64,000 bases of DNA from Sthenelais limicola (GCA_942159475.1 OW804097.1:7159685-7223684), one strand, 5' to 3'; counted from the stretch's first letter, positions 38,305-49,690 are shown. Notes: a model not told the origin generated them from the letters alone. Translations and numbers: made by a program.

Positions 38305-41095
38305 AGAAACGAAAGTAAGGTTATAGGTGGGTAGAAAGTCATATAGGTATTGAAGTTGACCTGGAGTAAGGTAACCAATGGATACAAGGTCATACAGGTG
38401 GTGTAGGTTACCTGGAGTAAGGTAACCAATGGATACAAGGTCATACAGGTGGTGTAGGTTACCTGGAGTAAGGTAACCAATGGATACAAGGTCATACAGG
38501 TGGTGTAGGTTACCTGGAGTAAGGTTACAGGTGGATACAAGGTCATACAGGTGGTGTAGGTTGGCTGGAGTAAGGTAACCAATGGATACAAGGTCATACA
38601 GGTGGTGTAGGTTACCTGGAGTAAGGTAACCAATGGATACAAGGTCATACAGGTGGTGTAGGTTATCTGGAGTCGGGTTATAGGTGGGTAGAAGGTCATA
38701 TAGGTGGTGTAGGTTACCTGGAGCAAGGTTACAGGTGTATACAAGGTTATGTCATACAGGTGGTGTAGGTCACCTTGAATAAGGTTACATAAGGATACAA
38801 GGTCATTAAGGTGGTGTAGGTGACCTTGAGTAAGGTTATAGGTGGATATGAGGTCATACAGGTGGTGTAGGTTACCTGGAGTAAGGTTACAGGTGGATAT
38901 TAGGTCATACAGGTGGTGTAGGTTACCTGGAGTATGGTTACAGGTGGATACAAGGTCATACAGGTGGTGTAGGTTACCTGGAGTAAGGTTACAGGTGGAT
39001 ACAAGGTCATACAGGTGGTGTAGGTTACCTGGAGTAAGGTTACTGGTGGATATTAGGACATACAGGTGGTGTAGGTTACCTGGAGTAAGGTTACAGGTGG
39101 ATACAAGGTCATACAGGTGGTGTAGGTTACCTCGAGTAAGGTTACAGGTGGATACAAGGTCATACAGGTGGTGTAGGTTACCTGGAGTAAGGTTAGAGGT
39201 GAATACAAGGTCATACAGGTGGTGTAGGTTACCTGGAGTAAGGTTACAGGTGGATACAAGGTCATACAGGTGGTGTAAAAGGAGGGAAAGGAGGGGAGGG
39301 AGAGGATGTAGGGGAAGGGAGAGAGCGGAGGGAGAGAAAGGGATCGAGGAGGGGGAGCATGAGAAAGAGGGGAGGGAGAGTGGGGAATCGGAGATGGGGT
39401 TGGGAGAGAAAAACAGGTATGAGAGAGAAGAAGCCAAGGGAAAAGAGGGAGAGGGGGGGGGGGGGGGCGGGGTGTAGGTTACCTGGAGTAAGGTTACAGG
39501 TGGATACAAGGTCATACAGGTGGTGTAGGTTACCTGGAGTAAGGTTACAGGTGGATATTAGGACATACAGGTGGTGTAGGTTACCTGGAGTAAGGTTACA
39601 GGTGGATACAAGGTCATACAGGTGGTGTAGGTTACCTGGAGTAAGGTTAGAGGTGGATACAAGGTCATACAGGTGGTGTAGGTTACCTGGAGTAAGGTTA
39701 CAGGTGAATACAAGGTCATACAGGTGGTGTAGGTTACCTGGAGTAAGGTTACAGGTGGATACAAGGTCATACAGGTGGTGTAAGTTACCTGGAGTAAGGT
39801 TAGAGGTGGATACAAGGTCATACAGGTGGTGTAGGTTACCTGGAGTAAGGTTACAGGTGGATATTAGGACATACAGGTGGTGTAGGTTACCTGGAGTAAG
39901 GTTAGAGGTGGATACAAGGTCATACAGGTGGTGTAGGTTACCTGGAGTAAGGTTACAGGTGGATATTAGGACATACAGGTGGTGTAGGTTACCTGGAGTA
40001 AGGTTAGAGGTGGATACAAGGTCATACAGGTGGTGTAGGTTACCTGGAGTAAGGTTACAGGTGGATATTAGGACATACAGGTGGTGTAGGTTACCTGGAG
40101 TAAGGTTAGAGGTGGATACAAGGTCATACAGGTGGTGTAGGTTACCTGGAGTAAGGTTACAGGTGGATACAAGGTCATACAGGTGGTGTAGGTTACCTCA
40201 AGTAAGGTTACAGGTGGATACAAGGTCATACAGGTGGTGTAGGTTACCTGGAGTAAGGTTACAGGTGGATACAAGGTCATACAGGTGGTGTAGGTTACCT
40301 GGAGTAAGGTTACAGGTGTATATAAGGACATACAGGTGGTGTAGGTTACCTGGAGTAAGGTTACAGGTGTATATAAGGTCATACAGGTGGTGTAGGCTAC
40401 CTGGAGTAAGGTTACAGGTGGATACAAGGTCATACAGGTGGTGTAGGTTACCTGGAGTAAGGTTACAGGTGGATACAAGGTCATACAGGTGGTGTAGGTT
40501 ACCTGGAGTAAGGTTACAGGTGGATACAAGGTCATACAGGTGGTGTAGGTTACCTGGAGTAAGGTTACAGGTGGATACAAGGTCATACAGGTGGTGTAGG
40601 TTACCTGGAGTAAGGTTACAGGTGGATACAAGGTCATACAGGTGGTGTAGGTTACCTGGAGTAAGGTTACAGGTGGATACAAGGTCATACAGGTGGTGTA
40701 GGTTACCTGGAGTAAGGTTACAGATTGATACAAGGTCATACAGGTGGTGTAGGTTACCTGGAGTAAGGTTACAGGTGGATACAAGGTCATACAGGTGGTG
40801 TAGGTTACCTGGAGTAAGGTTACAGGTGGATACAAGGTCATACAGGTGGTGTAGGTTACCTGGAGTAAGGTTACAGGTGGATACAAGGTCTTACATGTGG
40901 TGTAGGTTACCTGGAGTAAGGTTACAGGTGGATACAAGGTCATATAGGTGGTGTAGGCTACATGGTGTAAGGTTACATAAGGATACAAGGTCATACAGGT
41001 GTTGTAGGTCACCTTGAATGAGGTTACATAAGGATACAAGGTCATATAGGTGATGAAGGTGACCTGGAGTAAGGTTACAGGTGGATAAAAGGTCA
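38305..41095 (-). repeat. 51-bp satellite array, minus orientation, block C (about 51 units)
   Basis: The most homogeneous block: many units between 39.5 and 40.9 kb are near identical (TAGGTTACCTGGAGTAAGG, then TTACAGGTGGATACAAGG, then TCATACAGGTGGTG). Alternating variants (GGATATTAGGACATAC with GTTAGAGGTGGATACAAGG) form a two-unit, 102-bp higher-order repeat at about 39840-40140. A 194-bp purine-rich segment interrupts it at 39278. Long frames (552 codons plus, 431 minus) are by-products. Confidence 0.95.
39278..39471. repeat. purine-rich segment inserted in the satellite
   Basis: A unit is broken within GGTGGTGTA|GGTTACC by about 194 bp of purine-rich DNA nearly identical to 42010-42190 (shared GGGATCGAGGAGGGGGAGCA and GAGATGGGGTTGGGAGAG), ending in a G-run. 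Confidence 0.85.
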
Positions 41096-41214
41096 TACAT
41101 TTCTCTGACTGTGGGTTATGTCGATCTGATAGTGTAAAACGTCACTGTACCTCATGCATCATTGTATGTCACTCTGAGCTGCTAAGCTTCTAAAAACAGG
41201 TATGACAAATCCAG

Positions 41215-42265
41215 TTGAGTATATTTCAACGCATTAACAGATATCCATGTAATATACGGGAAGAGTGATTTCTATGAAAAGAGGTAGAAAAGAGGGGTTT
41301 CTTTGTCTCACGTGTTCTCAGAATTTGTTGTTTTACAAACCGTTTTTACTCATTTGTAGAGTTCTGTCCACTCTCTCTGGAGGACGTTGTATATGGTTTT
41401 TGAAGGTATCTGGGATGAAAATATCATTTTGAAGCCTTTTTTAAATTGGGATCTACACACTTTTTTAGAGCCTGGGAAAGCCCCTGTGAGATACTGCGTC
41501 ATTTTCCACTACATGCAGAGGAGTGCAGTGGTCGAAATAGGGGGAAAATTGGTTTTCCCATTGATTTGCATAGGAAATAATAATAAGACAAGGATCGTTT
41601 AGTAAGACTAAAAACCCACCGTTAGTGATACCCCTGAATATAATATTTACCTGACATACAAATATTTAGTAGATGGGGCCATAGATATGACCAGAAATTT
41701 TCCACATTTGTGAAATGGACTTTCAAGATTGCTAGTGACAATATATCCACCTGACTCTCCACCTGGCTATAATTCTAGCTCACCCAGGCAAGCTCATGGC
41801 CAAAACCACTTGCCCGCCACGATTTTTACTTGCCAAATGGGTCGGTCAAGCTCTTATTTCGAATGCTGGGAGTGGGAGAGTGAAGAAGAGGGGTGGGAGA
41901 GGGTGGGGTATTGGAGAGGGGGAGGGGAGGGAGAGGTTGAAGGAGGGGAGAGTGAGGAAAAGGGAGAGGGTGGGAAAAAAGGAGAGGGATGGGGGAGAGA
42001 AAGAAGCTAGGAGAGGGAAAGGAGGGGAGGGAGAGGATGTAGGGGAAGGGAGAGAGCGGAGGGAGAGAAAGGGATCGAGGAGGGGGAGCATGAGAAAGAG
42101 GGGAGGGAGAGTGGGGAATCGGAGATGGGGTTGGGAGAGAAAAACAGGTATGAGACAGAAGCCAAGGGAAAAGAGGGAGAGGGGGGGGGGTGGAGATGTG
42201 GGGAGAGATTGGGACTGTCCGGAGGACGGGTACCTTGCTATTCTTCATATGATGACTGATATCAT
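41215..42265. repeat. dispersed repeat family, copy 2 (with purine-rich tract)
   Basis: Matches copy 1 at 6370-7205 in order: TTTTACAAACC, GAAGCCTTTTTTAAAT, GAGCCTGGGAAAG, purine tract, GAGAAAAACAGGTATGAGA, CCGGAGGACGGGTACC. About 0.3 kb at 41560-41870 is not shared. Frames across the purine tract are artefacts. It lies about 120 bp beyond the satellite edge. Confidence 0.6.
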
Positions 42266-43270
42266 ATTTCAAACTTCATAATCCAAAGGAGAAATGACAG
42301 GAAAAACTATCTAGAAGTTAGAGCGTCAAAAACGTAGAAGATTTGAAATAAAAAAGTGCAAGACTTTAGGATTATTCCTGTTTAATGTTCGTGGGCATGT
42401 AGTTTTAAGTAATCCTGAGAATTAAGGAGCTGCCTAATTAAGCTACTGGGGAGATGGGGAGGGTGAGTGAGGAAGGAAGGAAGGGGCTAGGAAAAGGGGT
42501 TTGTGTGTCACCTCTGGAAACTAGGCCTACGTTTTATATAGATTTACCTTGGTTGGACTTTATTTTATAAGCTCTACCTGTTTCAACTGGTGTTTATAAA
42601 TGTATACCCACTGTTTTCCGACTTTTTAGACTTTCTTACAATACTAACTTTATAATTAATCTATGGGGTGAAACGTGTGATATGAACAGGTGAGCTGGAG
42701 AACAAATGTATTACCATATTATATCAGAACAAAATGTCAATTACGACTAAATACGTTTCAAATGCCAGGAGAAAACTCGATGTGGATCTAAAGAGTCTGA
42801 ACGAATAGTCTGTGCGATAGAGAATATATTTCTCCCCCCCCCCCTCTCCTGCACAAAATTTTCTTCTTTTTCATCATTAAGCCAAAACGATGAGATAAAC
42901 GATCTATCGTACCCTTTTTCCAACGGTAATATATAACCACCTCCCTCCCCACCCCCCACAGGCTCCCACATAAGAGTTCTCGAAACAATACAAAAAAAAA
43001 GAAGAAAATAAAAAAAACTAAACTTCAATGAAACATATGCTACTCGTTCCATTTTATATGTAATATGTAACCCATGTGCATGACCTTCAAGATAATTCTA
43101 CATTTAAAAAAAATATACACATGAAGAGCAACGTCGTCGGCATAGAAACGCTGCCTAGCAACATGGCTCGCATATTTTGTCCACTCTTCTTCTTCCCATA
43201 AAGAAGTGGATATTTTAGTGTGGACTACTCGACCTACTGTTAAATAAATTTAAGTTCTACCCGTGGGGAA
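42266..43270. other. intergenic DNA, nothing recognised
   Basis: No gene. AT-rich, with a C-run at about 42832-42845 and a 38-bp segment at 43131-43168 that is an inverted copy of 35826-35862. Confidence 0.45.
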
Positions 43271-43835
43271 GGGAGATGAAGGTAGAGGGGATGTGTGTCC
43301 ACTATTATTCGAATTTATTACCTTGGAATCGGGGAAATGAGAAGAACAAGGGAGATGAAGAAGGGGGAGGGATGAGATGGAGAAGGGGAGGGATGAGATG
43401 GAGGAAAGGGTGGGGAGGGAATGGGGGAGATGGGGAAGGGGAAGGAATGGAAGGTCGGAAGGTGCTAGGAAGTGGCAGAGAAGGAAAGGTGTTTCTGCGT
43501 CACCAGGGGAGGGTGGGATTCAAAGGGAGAGGGGGTGTTTACCCGGTGATAAACGGCGACGCAACCCCGGCCACCCCCCCCCCCACACACACACACACAC
43601 ACACTTGAGGTAGATATGGACCGCACCCACGTTCCCGATTTCTCCGGAAAAGGGGTACTTTTGGGGCAGCTGTCTCCGGCCTGAGAATCTTAAAAAAGGG
43701 GTGTATTTTACTGGTTCACCCAGAGAAAAATAGAAAAAGGGGGTGTACTAGCGGGCCCCAGAAAAAAACAGAAAAAAAGGGTGTATGGTGGGCCGGAGAA
43801 AAACAGAAAAAGGGGTGTGTAGAGAAAGCCAGTTA
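43271..43835. repeat. purine-rich tract, AC microsatellite and decayed tandem repeat
   Basis: Purine-rich DNA (43320-43530), an (AC)n run (43583-43603), then about four degenerate copies of AGAAAAACAGAAAAAGGGG with GTGTA.GGGGGCC spacers (43640-43830). No supported gene. Confidence 0.6.
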
Positions 43836-44640
43836 GGGAGAAATGCCATCCAAATCCTTGAAAAGTGGGGTCTAAAATTGATGGTATTTCCGGAGATCAT
43901 AAATTGTTTTTTTTTAAATTAGGGAATGAGCGTTGGTGTCACCCTAATATACTGAGTGGGGGGGGGGAACGCAACATTGTTATTTTGCGACGCTCCCCCC
44001 CCCCCCCCCCCCCGATTTGGCGACGTCGTCGTCATCGTAGAAACACGCTAAGCATTAGGCCTAGTATGAAGATGGCGGTAGGAGGTGTTTCTGTGTCACC
44101 TTTGGAAACTACATTTTAAATACGGTTGTACCTCTTTCAAATTTTTTAATTTATAATTACACCTTATAATTACGTTATGGGATGAAACATGTGATGTGCA
44201 AAATTGGATGGTGGGGAAGGGAGAGGGAGGGAACATATGGGATGTCTACCCGGTGATAAACGGGGGCAGCTACTGAGCTAGTAATAATTAATGTTTTCTA
44301 ACTGACCCCCACTTGGACGGGGCTCAATTTAAGCTCCCACTTTCGGCACTTAATTGGTCTTGGACAAACCCTTTGAGCAACCTTTGTTAATATCTCGATC
44401 CCCCCTCCCCGAATCCCGTTTTTTATAAGCCCCATTTCCTGAATCCCGTTTTCTATTTGTAATCCCTAGCCTAGGCCTACCTGGTGATGATAACTTCCAT
44501 ATATAAATCGTTCCCCCCGTCGACTCTCAGCCCCTTGCGCAAAGTTGCAGCAGGATAGACAGGGTCCCCGTAAAAGGCCCGGACCCTGTTTATCTTCTGA
44601 GGCTAGAGGATAGGGTACGGGGAACCGTGCACTGGGGAAC
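43836..44640. other. intergenic DNA with poly-C/poly-G runs
   Basis: No gene. G- and C-runs at 43960-44013 precede a GACGTCGTCGTCATCG sequence related to the inverted pair at 35.8/43.1 kb. The rest shows no structure. Confidence 0.4.
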
Positions 44641-44660
44641 CCGTCGAATAAGCAGGACCC

Positions 44661-44675
44661 ATTACGTCACGTCAT
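44661..44675 (+). promoter_or_regulatory. tandem CRE-like sites before a candidate first exon
   Basis: ATTACGTCACGTCATG contains two overlapping CRE half-sites (TTACGTCA, ACGTCAT), 13-27 bp before the ATG at 44688. If the ATG is real these would be very proximal or within the 5' UTR. Confidence 0.25.
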
Positions 44676-44687
44676 GCCTCGCTGGTC

Positions 44688-44783
44688 ATGAGTGCTGTCC
44701 TCTCACTATCTCCCCCATCGGGCAGTGGCTCCCCTCACCCCTCAGCCATCTCCACCAGAGCTCACACTAATCGCCATAAAAAG
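44688..44783 (+). CDS. candidate first coding exon, 32 residues
   Basis: An ATG at 44688 with an in-frame stop upstream (TAA at 44649) opens 32 codons (MSAVLSLSPPSGSGSPHPS..., ending in RHKK) that run into AAG|GTAACC, a plausible donor in phase 0. Composition is Ser/Pro-rich then basic. The frame stays open past the donor to 45038, but that part is low-complexity Ser/Pro from a (TCC)n region. No later exons are recognisable on the plus strand, so any gene would have a long first intron or leave the window. Confidence 0.25.
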
Positions 44784-44883
44784 GTAACCCTCAGTAGCTT
44801 TTACACCTTCCACTCTCCCCTCTCCTTCTGTGAACTTCTCTCTCTCTCTTTGTTCCTCCCTCTCTATCCCTCTAAACTCATAT

Positions 44884-44910
44884 CCTCCTCCTCCTCCTCC
44901 TCCTCCTCCC
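44884..44910. repeat. (TCC)n microsatellite
   Basis: About nine consecutive TCC/CCT triplets. Confidence 0.9.
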
Positions 44911-45139
44911 CGTCCTGCTACCTCACTACCATAGGCTACCTTTTACAAACTGTTACAAACCCCTCCTCCTCTTTCTCCTCCATCTCTCTTCCTTCTCCTG
45001 CCCCATCTCAACCTCCTCCTGGGGGAAGGGCGGAGTGAGGGGAGGAGTGAGTGACGCCTGACGTCTTTCATTAGGCTTCTCACTGACAGCTACTGACTCT
45101 CCCATTGTCTTTTCTATCCCCTCCCCTCTTTCGCATTTG

Positions 45140-45720
45140 GGTTAGATTTTCAGAAAATGTACAATTGGCAGCTCCACACATTTAGGAGATTCTGCTAAGT
45201 CTGGCTGAGAAATTATGAATACCAGGTATATCTGAGTATATTTAGTATCGCATTGTTTTAGAGTATTAGTTCTGTTATATTAAACTGCAATTATGAATAC
45301 CAGGTATATCTGAGTATATTTAGTATCGCATTGTTTTACAGTATCAGTTCTTATTATTTTAAAAAGGGCCCCCAGGAAGATCACCTTGGTGAGGACCGCG
45401 TCCTTTTCTATTTATTATATCTCTTTGTATATGTAATATGTGAATAAAAGTTTTATATATATATATATTAAACTGCATTTTGAAGCTTATTTCTTTCTTA
45501 AATGTATTGTATTGTATATTGTTTATTTCCGAAAACAGTACATGATAAAAATATAAGATAATTTACCTCGGAAATGGGTCAGTCCTCTTCTATGGCAGCC
45601 ATAGCTCTTCCAGAGGGTCCCTTATACTAGACTTTAAGTTACAATTTATGGTGAGTTATTGGAGAGGATTGGTGAAGGCGAATTGTACATTTTCTGAAAT
45701 GCTGACCCATTTATATGATA
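45140..45720. repeat. dispersed repeat family, copy 3 (interrupted)
   Basis: GATTTTCAGAAAATGTACAA and the following 120 bp match copy 1 at 6655-6800, and GAGAGGATTGGTGAAGGCGA at 45661 matches 6838. A 75-bp part (AATTATGAATACCAGGTATA...) is duplicated in tandem at 45208 and 45290, and a retroelement tail is inserted in the second copy. Confidence 0.5.
45355..45468 (+). mobile_element. non-LTR retroelement 3' tail
   Basis: GGGCCCCCAGGAAGATCACC followed by a T-rich run, GTGAATAAAAG (polyadenylation-like) and a TA microsatellite end interrupts a duplicated host repeat. This looks like the 3' end of a CR1/L2-like LINE. The call rests on layout, not on a coding match. Confidence 0.4.
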
Positions 45721-45724
45721 TAGA

Positions 45725-46860
45725 CTTATGTGGGCACAAGTGGCGAAGCCGCTTGTGACCTATATAATAAAGACAGGGGGACGGGGGACTGATATCCCCG
45801 CATGGAAAACGGAGGCACGGGGGACCAGTGAAGTAAAGAGAGGCTGCTGTTACCGGGCTTTTCTTCCCTCTTATAACCACCTCCATGCGAGAGAACTGAG
45901 GAGGGTCAAACTACGTGAGAGAGCGTGAGAGAGCGCAAGAGAGCGAGGGTCAAACCACTATAATTAGAGGGGTGGCCACCTCAGTATAGTTTTGGTCAAG
46001 CTGAGATCGTCATGCCTCACTGCCCTGGACCCTCGCTCCCCACTGAGCTAGTGTGGGACTGAACAGTAACTGAGTTACTAGAGTCTTAGTAAGGAGGAGG
46101 GGAGGTGAAGGAGGAGAGATGTATTTCCCTTTTTCTCTCAGAGAGAGAGGGAGCGGGGGATAGAGAAATGACAGTGTGAGAGTGAGGGATGGAGAGTGGA
46201 CCAGCATATATATGGCTAAGGCTTTGTATGAAAAATGTGAAAACAAAACATGGAAGTTTAAGAACCCTAATTGAGTGGACGGCGTCAGCACCTATGTCCA
46301 TGAAAGAATGGAAACCATTTGCGGCATATGGCTTTGGTTTGAATAATAGAAATATTATTTGAAGTTAATTATAAGAGGCGTTGAATTTAAGGAACAGAAG
46401 GCTTATGGCCTTGGTGGTAAATTATACAATTGTATGACATAACAGCTATATAGGCTAATACCTAGATGAATAATTAATGCGTTTTTACCCTAGCATGTTA
46501 AAGAATATGAAATAAAAATAAAGTGCGTCGTCATAACCATTAAATAATGGGTATGAGACACTCTACACATAGGCTTTTCAGACAGTAAACATAACGAAAC
46601 GTTTAGAGCCTTTGGCAAGTGTCTATTTGCGAGATTAAAAGGTACATCAGCCGCAGCATGTCTAAAAGTTTAAATGTGAATGATAACAAGAATTACAAGC
46701 ATAAGCTTGTGTAAACGCAGGTTTTTAATTATTCGAATTATATAGAATTGTAATTATAAGTAAAAATTAAGTATATTTTTTATTATAAGTATAAATATAG
46801 GTCGATTACATAATAATAATTATAAGTATAATTATAATTAAAAATATGAATATATCAGAC
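45725..46860. other. intergenic DNA with purine-rich stretches
   Basis: No supported gene. A GAGAGAGCG run at 45915-45945 and an AT-rich tail (46700-46850) are low complexity. Confidence 0.4.
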
Positions 46861-46861
46861 C

Positions 46862-47672
46862 AAGGGTGGAATGAAGGATGGAGTGAAGGGTGGATTGAAG
46901 GATGGACATTGTGTGCACACAAGTACATTGTGTGCACACAAGTACAGTGTGTGTACTTCAAGTACCCACCGTGTACCCTTCAAGTACCCATCAAGTACCC
47001 ATCAAGTACCCTTCAAGTACCATTCAAGTACCCTTCAAGTACCCACCAAGTACCCTTCAAGTACCATTCAAGTACCCACCAAGTACCATTCAAGTACCAT
47101 TCAAGTACCCTTTAAGTGCCCTTCAAGTACCCTTCAAGTGCCCACCAAGTACCCTTCAAGTACCATTCAAGTACCCACCAAGTACCCTTTAAGTGCCCTT
47201 CAAGTACCATTCAAGTACCATTCAAGTACCCACCAAGTACCCTTCAAGTGCCCACCAAGTACCCTTCAAGTACCCACCAAGTACGGTACCGTACACTCCA
47301 AGTACGGTACACTCCAAGTACGGTAGGCCTACACTCCAAGTACGGTACACTCCAAGTACGGTACACTCCAAGTACGGTACACTCCTAGTACACTCTACAC
47401 TGACAAGTACAGTGTGCACACTGTATGCACACACAAGTACAGTATAGACACAAGTACAGTATAGACAGAAGGGGGAGAGAGAGGAGAGGGGGGGGGGGGG
47501 GAGAGAGAAGGGGAGAGAGAAGGAGGGAGAGAAGGGGGGGGAGGGAAGGATGGAGTGAAGGATGGATGGAGTGATGGATGGATGGAGTGATGGATGGATT
47601 GAAGGATGGATTGAAGGATGAATTGAAGGATGGACTGAAGGATGGACTGAAGGATGGACTGATGGACCGAAT
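46862..47672. repeat. minisatellites: AAGTACC repeat flanked by GATGGA repeats
   Basis: Core 46958-47400: units of 10-11 bp (TTCAAGTACC / ACCAAGTACCC), then a CCAAGTACGGTACACT form. On both sides lie 12-bp units of the GATGGATTGAAG type (46862-46907 and 47547-47672), with CACACAAGTACAGT spacers and a G-rich run at 47468-47540. Frames of up to 151 codons are by-products. Confidence 0.85.
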
Positions 47673-47718
47673 TGATTTTTTTTTTAAATTTTTCTTTTTT
47701 AATTTTTTTAATTTTTTT

Positions 47719-48043
47719 TTTCTGTTTATAAATGAACATTTCTGCGAGTTTGGAGAAGTTTATTTTCACATGTCTTCAAGTACACTACATGTATACGCAT
47801 ACATACGTATGCATCCTTCAGTGCTCCCTGCCTCGCTCCGCAGACAGCTGAGTGGGCTGAAACCCCCATTATCGCCCACTCAGCTGGGCCAACGAAAACA
47901 CCTTTAAAAGTTATTTAATGAATTATTTAAAGTAACTAAAGAGATAGGAAGCTTAATATGACTCTTATTAAAGATCCCAAATGAACGATTCTGTTTATAA
48001 ATGAACATTTCTGTGAATTTGGATAAGTTTACTTTCACTAGAC
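47719..48043. repeat. 54-bp direct duplicate pair
   Basis: CTGTTTATAAATGAACATTT and the following 34 bp (TCTGYGARTTTGGAKAAGTTTA) occur at about 47719-47772 and again at 47990-48043, about 270 bp apart. Confidence 0.7.
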
Positions 48044-48112
48044 TGATCGGTAAAGAGTGTGCTGTGTGTGTACGTGCACACTGCACTAGGTTTGTGTAGG
48101 CGATTTTCAACT

Positions 48113-48192
48113 AAGACGGACGGCCGAGCGGGTAAAGGCGTTGGTAAGACTGAAGGGTAGACTGAAGGGTCCCGGGTTCAAACCGCGGTAGA
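48113..48192 (+). tRNA. type II tRNA-like sequence, probably pseudogene or SINE head
   Basis: CGGCCGAGCGGGTAAAGGCG (48121-48140) is a good A box of the Ser/Leu tRNA kind, and GGGTTCAAACC (48174-48184) is a good B box. The arms around the anticodon and the acceptor stem do not pair cleanly and the region between contains a small GACTGAAGGGTA duplication, so a functional tRNA is unlikely. A degenerate tRNA-Ser/Leu copy or the head of a tRNA-derived SINE fits better. Confidence 0.45.
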
Positions 48193-48275
48193 GGACGGGA
48201 GGGATTTCTTTAGGCAAACATCATAACATGAGAGAGAGAGAGAGGACGAGCGCAGTAGGGGTCCTATCATTGGGA

Positions 48276-48276
<1 letters not shown>

Positions 48277-48339
<63 letters not shown>
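48277..48339. repeat. (GA)n microsatellite
   Basis: About 31 consecutive GA dinucleotides, the longest simple dinucleotide run in the window. Confidence 0.95.
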
Positions 48340-48341
<2 letters not shown>

Positions 48342-48882
48342 GGAAAAATATTTAGTTTCCAGGGCTGAGAAACCAAGGGGGTCCAATCTAGGGGTCCAAT
48401 CACGCAAAGAGGAGCAAGAGATAGAGAGAGAGGAGGAGGAGAGAGGAGGACACCACTTGTCAACCCCTAGACCTTTTAGTACATAGTCTATAGAAGGCCT
48501 ATAGAAGGCCTATAGAAGGATTATAGGAGGAGGAGAAAGAGAGTGTTTGACGACGAAGTAGGGGTCCTATCACGCAATCGTACGCAAAAAATACCAATTC
48601 AGCTGCAAAACGCAGCACCAAACCCTACCTATGCCTACCGAATCCAGAACTAAGCCTACGATAAGCTTACATAGGGATCTACATAGGGATCTCACATGGG
48701 GGATCTGTGAGTAGTATATGTCATTTTAGGATTGCAGCGTAAAGTGACGGCTCCCGGCGGACCTGTATATTGACTCGTCCCGTCAGCCGCAATTGCGCAG
48801 CAGTCGGATTTCCCTTAGGAACTTGTGGCAATGCTGACCAGAGCGCACGGTCACTGAAACGGTCACGGGCGAACCCATTCCC

Positions 48883-48911
48883 TTAAACGCAGGTTGCGAA
48901 CCTGCGTTTAA
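48883..48911. repeat. perfect 13-bp hairpin
   Basis: TTAAACGCAGGTT, a GCG loop, then the exact reverse complement. Isolated; function unknown. Could be the tip of a foldback element or a terminator-like structure. Confidence 0.85.
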
Positions 48912-49573
48912 AAACTGCGTCGTCATATACCATTGAATATGATTCCAGGGGTCGTAGTAAGCCTTGGGTCAGTACTAGTATTGTGGACAAGTGGACTGAT
49001 GGAGGTACTCGTCCACATCCAGTCAACACTCGTCCACAACCTATCCATGATTGATACAGTTGTAGAAGTAAAAACAAGATAAAGCTTTTATCTTAATGCA
49101 TAATAGAGGATCGAGTTCCATAAATGTAACATATAGGAGACAAGAAAAGAGCAACAACTCAACAAAGAACATTTGGTTGATTGCATGTATAACATGATTG
49201 GTATTTAGTAAATAACTTGAAAATGTAAAGGATGTTATTGTATGTATAAGTATACATTGTATCACCAGTAGTGAATAACCTCAAGGGTAGGCGGAAGGGT
49301 ATGTAAGGTGGAGGGACGGGAGAGGGAGAGGGAGAGGGAGAAGTTAGTTAGAAGAGTTTTTGAAAATGTCTGAAACATAATTAATAATTGTATTCATTTT
49401 AGAATGCATATTAGCAGATCATTAGATAAAACATTGAATCGAATGTATTGCAGATAGACGGAGCATGTTTCACCTTCCTATACAACTGATATTCTCCCTG
49501 ATCCCAAGTCATAGCTAGGAAGGAGAATTAAAAACATCTTACACATTATTAATATCCCTCATGATTTTAGATG
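48912..49573. other. intergenic DNA, nothing recognised
   Basis: No gene; a short (GGGAGA)n run at about 49318-49342. Confidence 0.45.
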
Positions 49574-49690
49574 TATAGACAATCCCTGAAGAAGGCACCA
49601 TAACATCGCCGAAACGTTGGATTCAGAATAATGTACAACATCTAAAGAAATAAAACATCTTACTCAAACCCATCTGGGCAAGCAAAAGGG
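49574..49690 (+). mobile_element. retroelement remnant with CTGAAGAAGG...CCGAAACG motif
   Basis: CCTGAAGAAGGCACC, then ATCGCCGAAACGTTGG, then AATAAAACATC. From memory this conserved motif pair recurs in metazoan retroelement tails. The second copy in this window is at 58.3 kb on the minus strand. Only the tail is recognised here. Confidence 0.35.

Noticed and set aside
48113..48192. Functional tRNA-Ser or tRNA-Leu
   Set aside because: A and B boxes are good but the acceptor and anticodon stems do not pair, so kept only as tRNA-like.
49586..49615. Hammerhead ribozyme core (CTGAAGA...GAAAC)
   Set aside because: An extra A lies between the core and the stem in both copies (49.6 and 58.3 kb), and I find no pairing for stems I and III, so the canonical fold is not met.
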